Below, in pieces: positions 36,723 to 45,102 of a stretch of DNA of 64,000 nt. Below the pieces are notes generated by a model. It was not told where the DNA came from. It worked only from the letters and a program-made list of their open reading frames with translations, and made no database searches. Location of the stretch: assembly GCA_002407855.1 (NCBI GenBank), contig DHPF01000012.1, positions 1 through 64,000 on the forward strand. Direction: 5' to 3'. A program made the position numbers and the translations under genes. Source of the DNA: Bacteroidales bacterium UBA5371. Lineage in GTDB: Bacteria; Bacteroidota; Bacteroidia; Bacteroidales; P3. Every line of letters begins with the position of its first letter. The first letter of the stretch is position 1.

Positions 36723-38435
36723 TTAGGTAGGAATTGCTGCAATAAGCGTTTTGGTGTAAGGGGATTGGGCAGAAGAGTATATAGTATCGGCTTCTCCTAA
36801 TTCAACTATATTTCCTTTTTGCATAACAATCATTCTATCGGACATATATTTCACAACAGACAAATCGTGAGAGATAAATATATAAGTAAATCCAAAGTCT
36901 TTTTTAAGGTCGTTGAGTAAGTTGAGAACCTGTGCTTGAACCGAAACATCTAATGCCGAAACACTTTCATCGCAAATTACAATTTCAGGATTTAAAGCTA
37001 AGCAGCGGGCAATGCCTATCCTTTGACGCTGTCCCCCTGAAAATTGATGAGGATACCTATCGTAATGTGAGGCTTCCAAGCCTACTTTCTCCAAAAGAGA
37101 TAATACTTTTTCTTTTCTCTTTTTCTCACTCTTGTATAAGTTATGCACACGCATCGGTTCTTGGATAGCCTCTCCAATAGTTAAACGAGGGTTGAGCGAA
37201 GAGTAAGGATCTTGAAAAATAATTTGAATACTCTTTCTTATATCACGCAAATGCTTGCCTTTGGTCTGATTGAGCAAAGTTCCTTTAAAGAGAATCTGAC
37301 CGCTATTTGCCTCTATGAGTTGTAGGATAGCCCTTCCAATAGTTGTTTTTCCACAACCACTTTCGCCAACTAAACCTAAGGTTTCTCCTTTATAAAGGTC
37401 AAAGCTAACCTTATTGACTGCGGTAACTTTTTTCTTTATTTTCCCCAAAAGGTTTTTACTTATTACATACTCAACGCTTAAATCCTTAACACAAAGTATA
37501 GGAGGCTGAGAATATAAATTATTATGTATGGCTTGCCTTTCCTTATTGCTGATTAGTTCTATTTGTGGCGTTTTGTTGTCTAAGAAATCTGCAACTGTGA
37601 GTAAACGTTTTGGACGCTCACCTATTGGAGTGCGAGAAGCCAAGAGCCCTTTGGTGTAGGAGTGTTGTGGATTAAAGAAAACCTTATCAATATCGCCTTG
37701 CTCAACAATTTCTCCTCTATAAAGCACAATTACTCTGTCGGCAATATGTTTAATAACTCCCAAATCGTGAGTAATAAATAAAATGCCAATACCATATTTC
37801 TTTTGAAGAGATTTCAATAAATCTAAGATAGCCTTTTGAACTGTTACATCTAAGGCTGTTGTAGGTTCGTCAGCAATTAGTAGGTCAGGATTGCAACTAA
37901 GAGCCATTGCAATCATAACCCTTTGCTTCTGTCCGCCAGAAAGCTCAAAAGGATAGCTATTAAAAACCCTTTCAACGTCAGGTAAAAGAACTTCTTTAAA
38001 TAGTTCAAGAACTCGTATCTTAGCCTTATCTTTTGAAAGGTTATCATTATGATTTAGAATCATCTCCAAGACTTGCTTCCCACATTTCTGAACAGGATTG
38101 AGAGCAGTCATAGGTTCTTGAAAAATCATTGCAATTCTATCACCCCTAAAAAGCCTATGCTCACTTTCTTTTAAAGATGCTAAATTGACAGGTTTATCCT
38201 CTGTATTTTGATAAAAAAGAATCTCTCCACCATTTATTTTAGAATATTTCTTAGGCAAAAGCCCCATAATTGCCAAAGAAGAAACGCTTTTTCCTGAACC
38301 ACTTTCACCAACCAAACCTACTATTTCTCCCTTATGAATCTCAAAACTAATTCCGCTAACTACTTCATAGTATTGTTTTTCTCGTAGAAAAGAAATTCTT
38401 AAATCCCTTATTTCAATGATTTTTTCGGCTTGCAT
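36723..38435 (-). CDS. Oligopeptide/dipeptide-type ABC transporter ATPase with two fused nucleotide-binding domains
   Basis: This cytoplasmic ATPase of 570 residues has two complete ABC domains. The first has Walker A GLVGESGSGKS near 40 and signature LSGGQKQRV near 163; the second has GLVGESGCGKTT near 350 and FSGGQRQRIGI near 465. Each has an OppD/OppF-type C-terminal extension, and the domain pair resembles YejF or GsiA. It energises uptake of peptides or similar solutes. No permease or binding-protein genes adjoin it in the window, so its partners must be encoded elsewhere. The promoter box at 38456-38463 is divergent from the tRNA promoter. Confidence 0.92.
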   Translation of the reverse strand: MQAEKIIEIRDLRISFLREKQYYEVVSGISFEIHKGEIVGLVGESGSGKSVSSLAIMGLLPKKYSKINGGEILFYQNTEDKPVNLASLKESEHRLFRGDRIAMIFQEPMTALNPVQKCGKQVLEMILNHNDNLSKDKAKIRVLELFKEVLLPDVERVFNSYPFELSGGQKQRVMIAMALSCNPDLLIADEPTTALDVTVQKAILDLLKSLQKKYGIGILFITHDLGVIKHIADRVIVLYRGEIVEQGDIDKVFFNPQHSYTKGLLASRTPIGERPKRLLTVADFLDNKTPQIELISNKERQAIHNNLYSQPPILCVKDLSVEYVISKNLLGKIKKKVTAVNKVSFDLYKGETLGLVGESGCGKTTIGRAILQLIEANSGQILFKGTLLNQTKGKHLRDIRKSIQIIFQDPYSSLNPRLTIGEAIQEPMRVHNLYKSEKKRKEKVLSLLEKVGLEASHYDRYPHQFSGGQRQRIGIARCLALNPEIVICDESVSALDVSVQAQVLNLLNDLKKDFGFTYIFISHDLSVVKYMSDRMIVMQKGNIVELGEADTIYSSAQSPYTKTLIAAIPT

Positions 38436-38455
38436 ATATTTATATATTATAGTTG

Positions 38456-38463
38456 CAAAGGTA
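38456..38463 (-). promoter_or_regulatory. -7 box for the ABC ATPase gene
   Basis: Minus-strand TACCTTTG lies 20 bases ahead of the start at 38435. Confidence 0.5.
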
Positions 38464-38480
38464 AAAAAAATAATGAAAAG

Positions 38481-38511
38481 TTTGCCAATTTAGAAAAATG
38501 TATTACTTTTG
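38481..38511 (+). promoter_or_regulatory. Full consensus promoter for the tRNA-Gln genes
   Basis: TTTG at 38481-38484, a 19-base spacer and TACTTTTG at 38504-38511 match the Bacteroidota -33/-7 promoter. It lies 24 bases ahead of the first tRNA. Confidence 0.75.
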
Positions 38512-38535
38512 CATCCGCAAACAAACGAAATGGAT

Positions 38536-38606
38536 TGTCCCGTGGTGTAATGGTAACACATGTGATTTTGGTTCATACGTTCCAAGTTCGAATCTTGGCG
38601 GGATAA
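38536..38606 (+). tRNA. tRNA-Gln (anticodon TTG)
   Basis: A full cloverleaf can be drawn. The acceptor TGTCCCG pairs with CGGGATA, with A as discriminator. The D stem GTGT pairs with ACAC, the anticodon stem TGTGA with TCATA, and the T stem CCAAG with CTTGG around loop TTCGAAT. The anticodon loop TTTTGGT places TTG at 34-36, reading CAA (and by wobble CAG). No CCA is encoded. Confidence 0.93.
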
Positions 38607-38616
38607 CAAAGTAAAG

Positions 38617-38655
38617 ACGCAACGTATTAATTAAATATATGTTGCGTTTTGTTTT
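38617..38655 (+). terminator. Hairpin with T-run between the two tRNAs
   Basis: Arms ACGCAACGTAT (38617-38627) and ATATGTTGCGT (38637-38647) form 11 pairs around a 9-base loop, followed by TTTGTTTT. It may end transcription after the first tRNA, or act as a partial terminator or processing site. Confidence 0.7.
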
Positions 38656-38688
38656 AAAAGGTATTACATAATTTACCTACAATAACAT

Positions 38689-38759
38689 TGTCCTGTGGTG
38701 TAATGGTAACACAGATGATTCTGGTTCATTTATTCTGGGTTCGAGTCCTAGCAGGATAA
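38689..38759 (+). tRNA. tRNA-Gln (anticodon CTG)
   Basis: Acceptor TGTCCTG pairs with CAGGATA, discriminator A. D stem GTGT/ACAC, anticodon stem GATGA/TCATT, T stem CTGGG/CCTAG around loop TTCGAGT. The loop TTCTGGT gives anticodon CTG, reading CAG. It differs from the TTG gene mainly in the anticodon and T arms, so the pair looks like an old duplication. No -7 box is evident directly upstream, so it may depend on read-through from 38481. Confidence 0.92.
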
Positions 38760-38878
38760 CAAAGAGAAACGCACTTGCACAACATTTGCACAACAAAAGT
38801 AAATTAAGCTTTATAGCATTTGAAAGTCAAATAGAATTAAGGGTATAAAGTAGGGGAGTAATACTAAAAAATATCCTC

Positions 38879-38962
38879 AAATTAGAATCAAGTTTCAATA
38901 AATTAGAATCAAATTCCAGTAAATTAGAATTTGATTCTACGAGATTAATATTTGATTAGGTT
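38879..38962. repeat. 21-bp intergenic repeat array (four units)
   Basis: Units begin at 38879, 38900, 38921 and 38942. The first two carry the reverse core TTAGAATCAA; the third combines a reverse and a forward half-unit (TTAGAATTTGATTCTA). The rest of 38760-39126 has only a terminator near 39050. Confidence 0.8.
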
Positions 38963-39046
38963 GATTTATGAATTACCTTTATTAGAATGAATATTTATGG
39001 ATAGAAGTTATAATTCATTATTCTATCATACCTACCAAATATTAAG

Positions 39047-39079
39047 TAAAAAAATAAGGGCGAAATTATCCGCCCTTAT
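39047..39079 (-). terminator. Terminator for the PepSY-like gene and the etf run
   Basis: A 9-bp stem, ATAAGGGCG with CGCCCTTAT, is followed on the minus strand by seven T. It lies 48 bases past the stop of the PepSY-like gene. Confidence 0.88.
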
Positions 39080-39126
39080 AAGTTAAGTATTGTTCTCTGA
39101 ACTTTAATTACCGAAGGTTAAGAGAG

Positions 39127-39558
39127 TTAGTCGTCATATCTTAGAAATTCTCCTTTGCTTCCAAATTTAATTTCTATTTTATTGTTTAGCTCAACATCAT
39201 ATCCTTTTTTCTCTTTGTCTATCTTTACAACAAAGGCTTCAGGATGTTTTGTCTTGATGTATGTGTTGATTGATGGAAGTATAATTCCTTGAGGTACTCC
39301 ATTCTTTTTCTCAATTTGTTCCCATTTCCCTTTTTTGTCAAAATCAATATTTGTTCCATCGGTAAAGATTACTTCATATTCTTTTGACATAAAGTCTTTC
39401 TCTTGAAATATTGTTTGAATGGTCAAATCGCTAAAATGAGTTTTAATTAAAGTTTGTGCCTCTTTGGGTAATTGGTTTGCCTCAATAATGGTTTTGCCTT
39501 GTGATTGGCAGCCAGTAAATGAGAACATTACTGCTAATAATAAAAAGAATTGCTTCAT
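39127..39558 (-). CDS. PepSY-like lipoprotein
   Basis: This 143-residue product has a lipoprotein signal with Cys17 (FSFTGCQSQ). The mature part has two related segments, PKEAQTLIKTHFSDLTIQTI and LPSINTYIKTKHPEAFVVKI, each followed by strands ending in a WEQIE- or FGSKGEFLRY-type motif. This is the pattern of the PepSY-like (DUF2874) periplasmic proteins of Bacteroidota, whose role is not established. The start at 39558 was chosen because it gives the lipoprotein signal; the longer reading to 39651 overlaps etfA. It follows etfA by 61 bases. Confidence 0.75.
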   Translation of the reverse strand: MKQFFLLLAVMFSFTGCQSQGKTIIEANQLPKEAQTLIKTHFSDLTIQTIFQEKDFMSKEYEVIFTDGTNIDFDKKGKWEQIEKKNGVPQGIILPSINTYIKTKHPEAFVVKIDKEKKGYDVELNNKIEIKFGSKGEFLRYDD

Positions 39559-39619
39559 AGTTTTAAGTTTTAAATTAAACATTTTATTAATTGATTTGTA
39601 GATATTAAATCTAATTTTT

Positions 39620-40627
39620 CTATTCCTTAGTTCTGCTTTTAAGTCTATCAATTAGTGCAGGAATAATCTTCTTACAATCACCCACTATACCTAAGTCGGC
39701 TATTTGCATAATTGGAGCATATCTATCTTTATTAATAGCAACGATAAACTCACTTTCTTCCATTCCTGCAACATGTTGAATTGCTCCCGAAATACCAAAT
39801 GCTAAATATAGATCTGGTCTTACTGTTTGTCCTGTTTGACCAACTTGACGCTTATGTTCCACAAGCCCCGCATCAACCATTGCTCTTGAAGCAGCAACTT
39901 CGGCATTAAGTTCTGTGGCTAATTCTTTAAGGAAATTAAATCCTTTTTCTGTTCCAACTCCTCTGCCTCCTGAAACTAATACCTTAGCATCAGAAATGTC
40001 AATCATGTTGCTCTTTTCCTTAATAGTTTCTTTTATTCTTACTCTAAATTTATCTTTATTAAACTTTATTTCAAAAGAAATTATTTCTCCCTTTCTACTT
40101 GTGTCCTTTATCATTGCTTTCATAACTCCTGGACGAACTGTTGACATTTGAGGACGATGTTCTGAACAAATAATGGTTGCCATTAGATTTCCTCCAAATG
40201 CAGGACGTGTCATAAGTAATTCTTTTTCTTCTGAGATTTCAAGTTTTGTACAATCAGCAGTTAATCCTGTTGTTAAACGTGCCGATAGTCTTGGGCCTAG
40301 ATCTCGTCCTATGGTTGTTGCTCCAAGAAGAATTATTGAGGGTTTATACTGATTCACTATTTGAGTAATGGCTTGTGCGTAACTTTCGGTGGTATAGTTT
40401 TCCAATTCTTTATCCATTGCCAAAATAACCTTATCGGCTCCATAAGCTATAAGGGTTTGTGCATTTTGTTCAATATCTTTTCCTCCTAAAAGTATTGCAT
40501 AAACTTCTTCTTCAAGACTATCAGCCAAAGAACGAGCTTTACCTAATAATTCAATTGCAACTGCTTGAATTTTTCCTTCTCTTTGTTCTGCAAAGACAAA
40601 TACATTTTTATATTCTGCTTTATTCAT
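39620..40627 (-). CDS. etfA: Electron transfer flavoprotein, alpha subunit
   Basis: This FAD-carrying subunit of the ETF heterodimer has 335 residues. The C-terminal FAD domain is plain: LVSGGRGVGTEKGF near 212-225, GQTGQTVRPDLYLAFGISGA near 260-280 and the AINKD stretch near 298. It accepts electrons from, or in bifurcating systems delivers them to, the acyl-CoA dehydrogenase encoded two genes upstream. The order dehydrogenase, etfB, etfA is typical of butyryl-CoA dehydrogenase complexes. Whether the complex bifurcates electrons cannot be settled from this reading. Confidence 0.95.
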   Translation of the reverse strand: MNKAEYKNVFVFAEQREGKIQAVAIELLGKARSLADSLEEEVYAILLGGKDIEQNAQTLIAYGADKVILAMDKELENYTTESYAQAITQIVNQYKPSIILLGATTIGRDLGPRLSARLTTGLTADCTKLEISEEKELLMTRPAFGGNLMATIICSEHRPQMSTVRPGVMKAMIKDTSRKGEIISFEIKFNKDKFRVRIKETIKEKSNMIDISDAKVLVSGGRGVGTEKGFNFLKELATELNAEVAASRAMVDAGLVEHKRQVGQTGQTVRPDLYLAFGISGAIQHVAGMEESEFIVAINKDRYAPIMQIADLGIVGDCKKIIPALIDRLKSRTKE

Positions 40628-40649
40628 TTTTGTTACTATATTAATATTA

Positions 40650-41432
40650 TTAGATTATAAACTTTTCTGTTAATTTACTAATTATTATACCTATTGCTTC
40701 TTCGGTATCCACTTCATAAACTTCCCCTGCTGATTTAACTCCCTTTGTAAAGGCTTTCTTAACCTTAGTAGGAGAGCCTTTAAGTCCAAGTTTAGCTTCA
40801 TCAACATCAATCTTATCTGCCGACCAAATCTCAACTTCCTTATCGTAAGCTTCCATAATTCCTTTTACAGTCATATATCTTGGGTTATTAGCTGTGGAAA
40901 GAACGGTAACCAAACAAGGAGAATCTACTTCTACAATTTGATAACCATCTTCTGTTTGCTTTTTAATGGTGAATGTCTTATTTCCATCATATTCTAAGTT
41001 TTGAAGATAACTCACTTGAGGAATATCTAAGTGTTCTGCAATTTGAGGACCTACTTGTGCAGTATCGCCATCAATTGCTTGACGTCCTGCAATAACTAAG
41101 TCGTATTCTAAGGTCTTAATTGCTCCTGCCAAAGCGTTGGAAGTGGCAAGAGTATCAGCTCCTGCAAAACGTCTATCGGTAAGAAGAATTGCTCTATCAA
41201 CGCCCATAGCAAAAGCTTCTCTTAAAATTGCCTCTGCTTGCATAGGTCCCATTGTTAAAACTGTAACCTCTGCATTAAATTTATCTTTAAGTTCAAGAGC
41301 TAATTCCAATCCACTTTTATCATCAGGATTCATAATGCTCGGAACACCATCTCTAATTAGAGTTCCTGTAACAGGATCAAGTTTTACCTCTGTTGTATCT
41401 GGAACTTGTTTTATACAAACTACTATTTTCAT
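40650..41432 (-). CDS. etfB: Electron transfer flavoprotein, beta subunit
   Basis: This is the nucleotide-binding partner of EtfA, 260 residues. It begins KIVVCIKQVPDTTEVKLDP, the standard EtfB start. ADTLATSNALAGAI near 98-111, GRQAIDGDTAQVGPQIAEHL near 118-137 and the later TANNPRYMTVKGIMEA are conserved in EtfB. The DTAQVG region corresponds to the nucleotide-binding site that holds AMP in ordinary and NADH-linked flavin in bifurcating ETFs. It lies 22 bases upstream of etfA and 13 bases after the dehydrogenase gene. Confidence 0.95.
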   Translation of the reverse strand: MKIVVCIKQVPDTTEVKLDPVTGTLIRDGVPSIMNPDDKSGLELALELKDKFNAEVTVLTMGPMQAEAILREAFAMGVDRAILLTDRRFAGADTLATSNALAGAIKTLEYDLVIAGRQAIDGDTAQVGPQIAEHLDIPQVSYLQNLEYDGNKTFTIKKQTEDGYQIVEVDSPCLVTVLSTANNPRYMTVKGIMEAYDKEVEIWSADKIDVDEAKLGLKGSPTKVKKAFTKGVKSAGEVYEVDTEEAIGIIISKLTEKFII

Positions 41433-41445
41433 CTTTACTTTGTTT

Positions 41446-42585
41446 TTACTTTAATAAATTACCCGAAATAACCATTCTTTGAACCTCAGATGTTCCTTCA
41501 TAAATTTCAGTTATCTTGGCATCTCTAAACATTCTTTCCACAGGGTATTCTCTTGTGTAACCATATCCTCCGTGGAATTGAATTGCCTTAGTTGTTACTT
41601 CCATAGCTGTTTCAGCAGCAAAAAGTTTTGCCATTGCAGCATCAACAGAATAAGGCACACCTTTATCTTTTTTGAAAGCAGCTGAGCGAACAAGTAAGCG
41701 AGAGGCTTGAACCTTAGTTTCCATATCTGCTAATTGGAATTGTGTGTTTTGGAACTTAGCAATTGCTTTTCCGAATTGTTTTCTTTCCTTGGTGTATTTA
41801 ACAGTTTCGTCCATTGCTCCTTGGGCAATACCTAAGGCTTGAGCAGCAATTCCAATTCTTCCTCCATCCAAAGTTTTCATTGCCAAAGAAAAGCCTTTTC
41901 CTAACCTACCTAAAAGATTTTCCTTAGGGATTTCACAGTTCTCAAAAATAAGTTCGCATGTCGCAGAGCCACGAATACCAAGCTTCTTCTCTTTTTTGCC
42001 AATTGTAAAACCAGGAGTTCCTTTTTCTACAATAAAAGCAGAAATCCCTTTTGTGCCTTGCGATTTATCGGTCATCGCAATAACAATATAAACATGTGCA
42101 TACTCTGCATTAGTAATAAATATCTTTGAACCATTTAATATCCATTTATCACCAGCATCTTCGGCAAAGGTTTGTTGCATTGCAGCATCTGTTCCAGCAT
42201 TAGGCTCTGTGAGACCAAAAGCACCAATCCATTCTCCAGAAGAAAGCTTCGGTAAGTATTTTTGTTTTTGTTCTATGGTGCCATTTTCCAAAATAGGAGC
42301 AATGCAAAGCGATGTATGAGCAGAAACGACAACTCCAGTAGTTCCACAAACTCTTGAAATTTCCTCAACAGCCATTGAGTAGATTTGGTTAGTCCCTCCC
42401 TGACCTCCAAATTCTTTTGGTACAGGAATACCCATAATTCCTAATTTACCCATCTTTTCAACTGTTTCAATAGGAAATCTTTCTTGTTCATCTATTTCGG
42501 CAGCAATGGGTTTAATCTCTTTTTCAGTGAACTCTCTAATCATTTGCAAAAAGAGTTCTTCTTGTTTTGTTATATTAAAATCCAT
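41446..42585 (-). CDS. Short-chain acyl-CoA dehydrogenase, probably butyryl-CoA dehydrogenase
   Basis: This FAD enzyme of 379 residues reduces crotonyl-CoA to butyryl-CoA in fermentative pathways. FAD-binding motifs GAFGLTEPNAGTDA near 120-133 and KIFITNAEYA are present. The catalytic Glu lies in YEGTSEVQR near 360-370. Length, the partner etfBA genes and the surrounding lysine and butyrate genes point to a Bcd-type enzyme, though substrate chain length is inferred. A terminator-like hairpin lies just upstream (42602-42634), so this gene may be partly uncoupled from the preceding run. Confidence 0.93.
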   Translation of the reverse strand: MDFNITKQEELFLQMIREFTEKEIKPIAAEIDEQERFPIETVEKMGKLGIMGIPVPKEFGGQGGTNQIYSMAVEEISRVCGTTGVVVSAHTSLCIAPILENGTIEQKQKYLPKLSSGEWIGAFGLTEPNAGTDAAMQQTFAEDAGDKWILNGSKIFITNAEYAHVYIVIAMTDKSQGTKGISAFIVEKGTPGFTIGKKEKKLGIRGSATCELIFENCEIPKENLLGRLGKGFSLAMKTLDGGRIGIAAQALGIAQGAMDETVKYTKERKQFGKAIAKFQNTQFQLADMETKVQASRLLVRSAAFKKDKGVPYSVDAAMAKLFAAETAMEVTTKAIQFHGGYGYTREYPVERMFRDAKITEIYEGTSEVQRMVISGNLLK

Positions 42586-42601
42586 GTATTATTAATTAGT
42601 T

Positions 42602-42634
42602 AAAAGAAAAGACGAGAAATTCTTTAACTCGTCT
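42602..42634 (-). terminator. Terminator-like hairpin between the reductase and acyl-CoA dehydrogenase genes
   Basis: On the minus strand the arms GACGAG and CTCGTC (extended by A and T) close an 11-base loop and are followed by TTTTCTTTT. It lies inside the run from kamD to etfA. It could lower expression of the distal genes, or mark a unit boundary, but no -7 box was seen between it and the dehydrogenase gene. Confidence 0.65.
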
Positions 42635-42674
42635 CCTCTAATTATTAAAACCTTCATTCTTATAATTTCTTTAC

Positions 42675-43403
42675 TTAAACAGTCATTCCTCCGTCAACAC
42701 TGAGAGTATGTCCATTAATATAAGAAGCCTCATCGGAAGCTAAAAAACAATAAGCGTTAGCTATTTCTTTTGGTTCTCCCAATCGTCCAATTGGCACTTT
42801 TGCTTTCATACCTGCCAAAACCTCCTCAGGCATGGCAGCAACCATTTCTGTTGAAATAAATCCTGGAGCAATAGCATTAACTGTAATACCCTTACGACCA
42901 AATTCTCTTGCAAAAGTCTTAGTCATACCAATCAAACCAGACTTTGTTGCAACATAGTTTGCTTGACCAAAGTTACCATAAAGGCCAACAACAGAAGAAG
43001 CATTGATAATTCTTCCCCAACCATTCGCAACCATATATTCACTAATTATTTTAGAGCAATAAAAAACTCCGGAAAGATTAACATCAATTACTTGTTGCCA
43101 TTGCTCAATGGTCATTTTTTTTATAGTGCTATCACGAGTAATTCCTGCATTATTAATTAAAATATCAATTCTGCCAAATTCATCATTAACTTTTTTTGCA
43201 GCTACCTCAATTTCGTTATAGTTGGAAGTATTAACTTTTATAAATTTTGCTCCAAGTTCTTTTGCTAAGGCATTACCTCTTGTTTCATCTAAATCCCAAA
43301 TAATAACTTGTGCTCCTTCTTGAACAAATTTTTCTGCTGTTGCTCTTCCAATTCCAGAAGCTCCTCCTGTAATGATAGCAACCTTGTTTTCTAATCTTTT
43401 CAT
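42675..43403 (-). CDS. FabG-type short-chain reductase, probable acetoacetyl-CoA reductase
   Basis: This SDR-family enzyme of 242 residues has cofactor loop GGASGIGR at 13-20, NNAG near 84-87 and the catalytic set Ser137, Tyr150 and Lys154 (YVATK). It is indistinguishable by motifs from 3-oxoacyl-ACP reductase, but its neighbours (MaoC hydratase and thiolase upstream, acyl-CoA dehydrogenase downstream) favour reduction of acetoacetyl-CoA to (R)-3-hydroxybutyryl-CoA, as in PhaB. This inference should be treated as context only. It lies 13 bases after the hydratase gene. Confidence 0.85.
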   Translation of the reverse strand: MKRLENKVAIITGGASGIGRATAEKFVQEGAQVIIWDLDETRGNALAKELGAKFIKVNTSNYNEIEVAAKKVNDEFGRIDILINNAGITRDSTIKKMTIEQWQQVIDVNLSGVFYCSKIISEYMVANGWGRIINASSVVGLYGNFGQANYVATKSGLIGMTKTFAREFGRKGITVNAIAPGFISTEMVAAMPEEVLAGMKAKVPIGRLGEPKEIANAYCFLASDEASYINGHTLSVDGGMTV

Positions 43404-43416
43404 ATTGTCTTATTAT

Positions 43417-43824
43417 TTAAAAACGTTCTTTGTGCATTAATTTTGCTTGACCAGAAATAATTATTTTTCCGTCTTTATCTTCTAAAGTTGTTTTAACAAC
43501 TCCTCTATGTTTTTCTTCATTAACTTCCATTACTTCAAACTTAGCAATGTAGTCATTTTCTACAAAAACAGGAGCTAAGAAAGCCATATCTTGAAACATA
43601 TAAATTGTTCCTTCCCCTGGCCATTGTGTCCCAAAAACTTTTGAGAAAATTGCTCCTGCAAAAAATCCATGAACAATTGGTTTGCCAAAAGGAGTTTTAG
43701 CAGCGTATTCTGCATTAATGTGAATAGGGTTGTTATCCCCAGATATTTTTGCAAACATATCAACATTTGCCTGAGTATATCTAACCTCTTGCGTGTAAGT
43801 TTCGCCTACTTTTATTTTCGTCAT
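43417..43824 (-). CDS. MaoC-family (R)-specific enoyl-CoA hydratase
   Basis: This hotdog-fold protein of 135 residues carries the hydratase-2 motif SGDNNPIHINAEYA, with catalytic Asp30 and His35. Its size and single domain match PhaJ. With the FabG-type reductase next to it, it could convert (R)-3-hydroxybutyryl-CoA to crotonyl-CoA. Because 3-aminobutyryl-CoA ammonia-lyase (Kal) is also a small hotdog protein, that identity was considered; the intact Asp-His hydratase motif argues against it. It lies 15 bases after the thiolase gene. Confidence 0.88.
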   Translation of the reverse strand: MTKIKVGETYTQEVRYTQANVDMFAKISGDNNPIHINAEYAAKTPFGKPIVHGFFAGAIFSKVFGTQWPGEGTIYMFQDMAFLAPVFVENDYIAKFEVMEVNEEKHRGVVKTTLEDKDGKIIISGQAKLMHKERF

Positions 43825-43839
43825 ATTACATTTTTATTA

Positions 43840-45051
43840 TTAAAAATTAATGTTTCGTAGAATAATAGCTGTTCCCATTCCTCCTCCAATACATAATGAG
43901 GCAAGACCAAGCTCTTTTTTAGATCTTAACATTTGATGTATTAGAGTAACAATGATTCTACAACCCGAAGCTCCAACAGGATGTCCAAGTGCAATTGCTC
44001 CACCATTAACATTACATCTTTCATTAATCCATTCAGGAGTAACATTATGTTGTTGGCATAGTAATTGACGAACACCAAGAGCTTGAGCTGCAAATGCTTC
44101 GTTTAGTTCAAATAAGTCTATATCTTTTAATTTCAATTCTGTTTTGTTTAGTGCTGATTTTATTGCAGGCACTGGTCCTAAACCCATTTTTGTTGGATTA
44201 ACTCCTCCTTGACCAACAGATATAATCTCAACTAATGGAGTTAGATTATGTTTTTTAATAGCTGTTTCTGACGCTAACATCAAAAAGGCAGCACCATCAT
44301 TAATTCCTGAAGCATTCCCTGCGGTAACAGTTCCTGGATTTTGGAAAGCAGGTCTTAAGAAAGAAAGTTTTTCTAATGATGTTTCTCTATTTGGAAATTC
44401 ATCTTCTTCGAAGACTTTAGAAAACTTCTTAAACTTAATCTCAACAGGTACAATTTCGTTCTTAAACATTCCCCCGTCAATTGCCTTAATTGCTCTTTCC
44501 TGACTTTGTATGGAGAAAGCATCTTGTTCTTCACGATCAATATCTAAATCTTTTGCAATATTTTCTGCAGTAATGCCCATGTGTATTTTAGAGAAAGCAT
44601 CGGTAAGAGCATCGGTAATCATATGGTCTTGCACATTAAAATCAGCCATTTTGGTGCCATGTCTTATTGTAGCTGGAATAATAAAACCTGCACCTGACAT
44701 ACTTTCGGCTCCTCCAGCAATAATAATGTCTGAATTCCCAGCTTTAATTGAATTGTAGGCAATCATAACAGATTTCATTCCACTACCACAAATCATATTG
44801 ATTCCATAAGCTGGAACCTCATAAGGAATACCAGCATTCACAGAGATTTGTCGTGCCACACCTTGAAGCTGACCTGCCATTAAAACATTTCCAACAATAA
44901 CTTCATCTATATCAGAAGCTTTTACCTTGGTTTCTGACAAAATAGCCTCAACCACTGTTGCTCCAAATTGAGATACTGGAACTGTTGATAATGAACCTAA
45001 GAATTTTCCTATTGCAGTTCTTTTTGCTGCTACTATATATACCTTTTCCAT
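43840..45051 (-). CDS. Acetyl-CoA acetyltransferase (thiolase)
   Basis: This thiolase of 403 residues interconverts acetoacetyl-CoA and two acetyl-CoA. The acyl-carrying Cys88 lies in NMICGSGMKS, the catalytic His in GGAIALGHPVGASG near 361-374, and the second Cys in GASGCRIIV. In lysine fermentation it would split the acetoacetyl-CoA produced by CoA transfer, giving acetate. In reverse it would start a butyrate route with the reductase and hydratase. It lies 51 bases after the CoA-transferase B gene. Confidence 0.95.
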   Translation of the reverse strand: MEKVYIVAAKRTAIGKFLGSLSTVPVSQFGATVVEAILSETKVKASDIDEVIVGNVLMAGQLQGVARQISVNAGIPYEVPAYGINMICGSGMKSVMIAYNSIKAGNSDIIIAGGAESMSGAGFIIPATIRHGTKMADFNVQDHMITDALTDAFSKIHMGITAENIAKDLDIDREEQDAFSIQSQERAIKAIDGGMFKNEIVPVEIKFKKFSKVFEEDEFPNRETSLEKLSFLRPAFQNPGTVTAGNASGINDGAAFLMLASETAIKKHNLTPLVEIISVGQGGVNPTKMGLGPVPAIKSALNKTELKLKDIDLFELNEAFAAQALGVRQLLCQQHNVTPEWINERCNVNGGAIALGHPVGASGCRIIVTLIHQMLRSKKELGLASLCIGGGMGTAIILRNINF

Positions 45052-45102
45052 ATAAGTTTATGTTTAAATGCTAATACTTAATGTTTAGTTTATTTTCACT
45101 TA

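Noticed and set aside
39559..39651. Extended N-terminus for the PepSY-like gene
   Set aside because: It would run into etfA and destroy the clear lipoprotein signal that begins at 39558.
43417..43824. Identification of the small hotdog protein as the missing Kal
   Set aside because: It carries the intact hydratase-2 motif (Asp30, His35) of MaoC/PhaJ proteins, so an (R)-hydratase is the better call.
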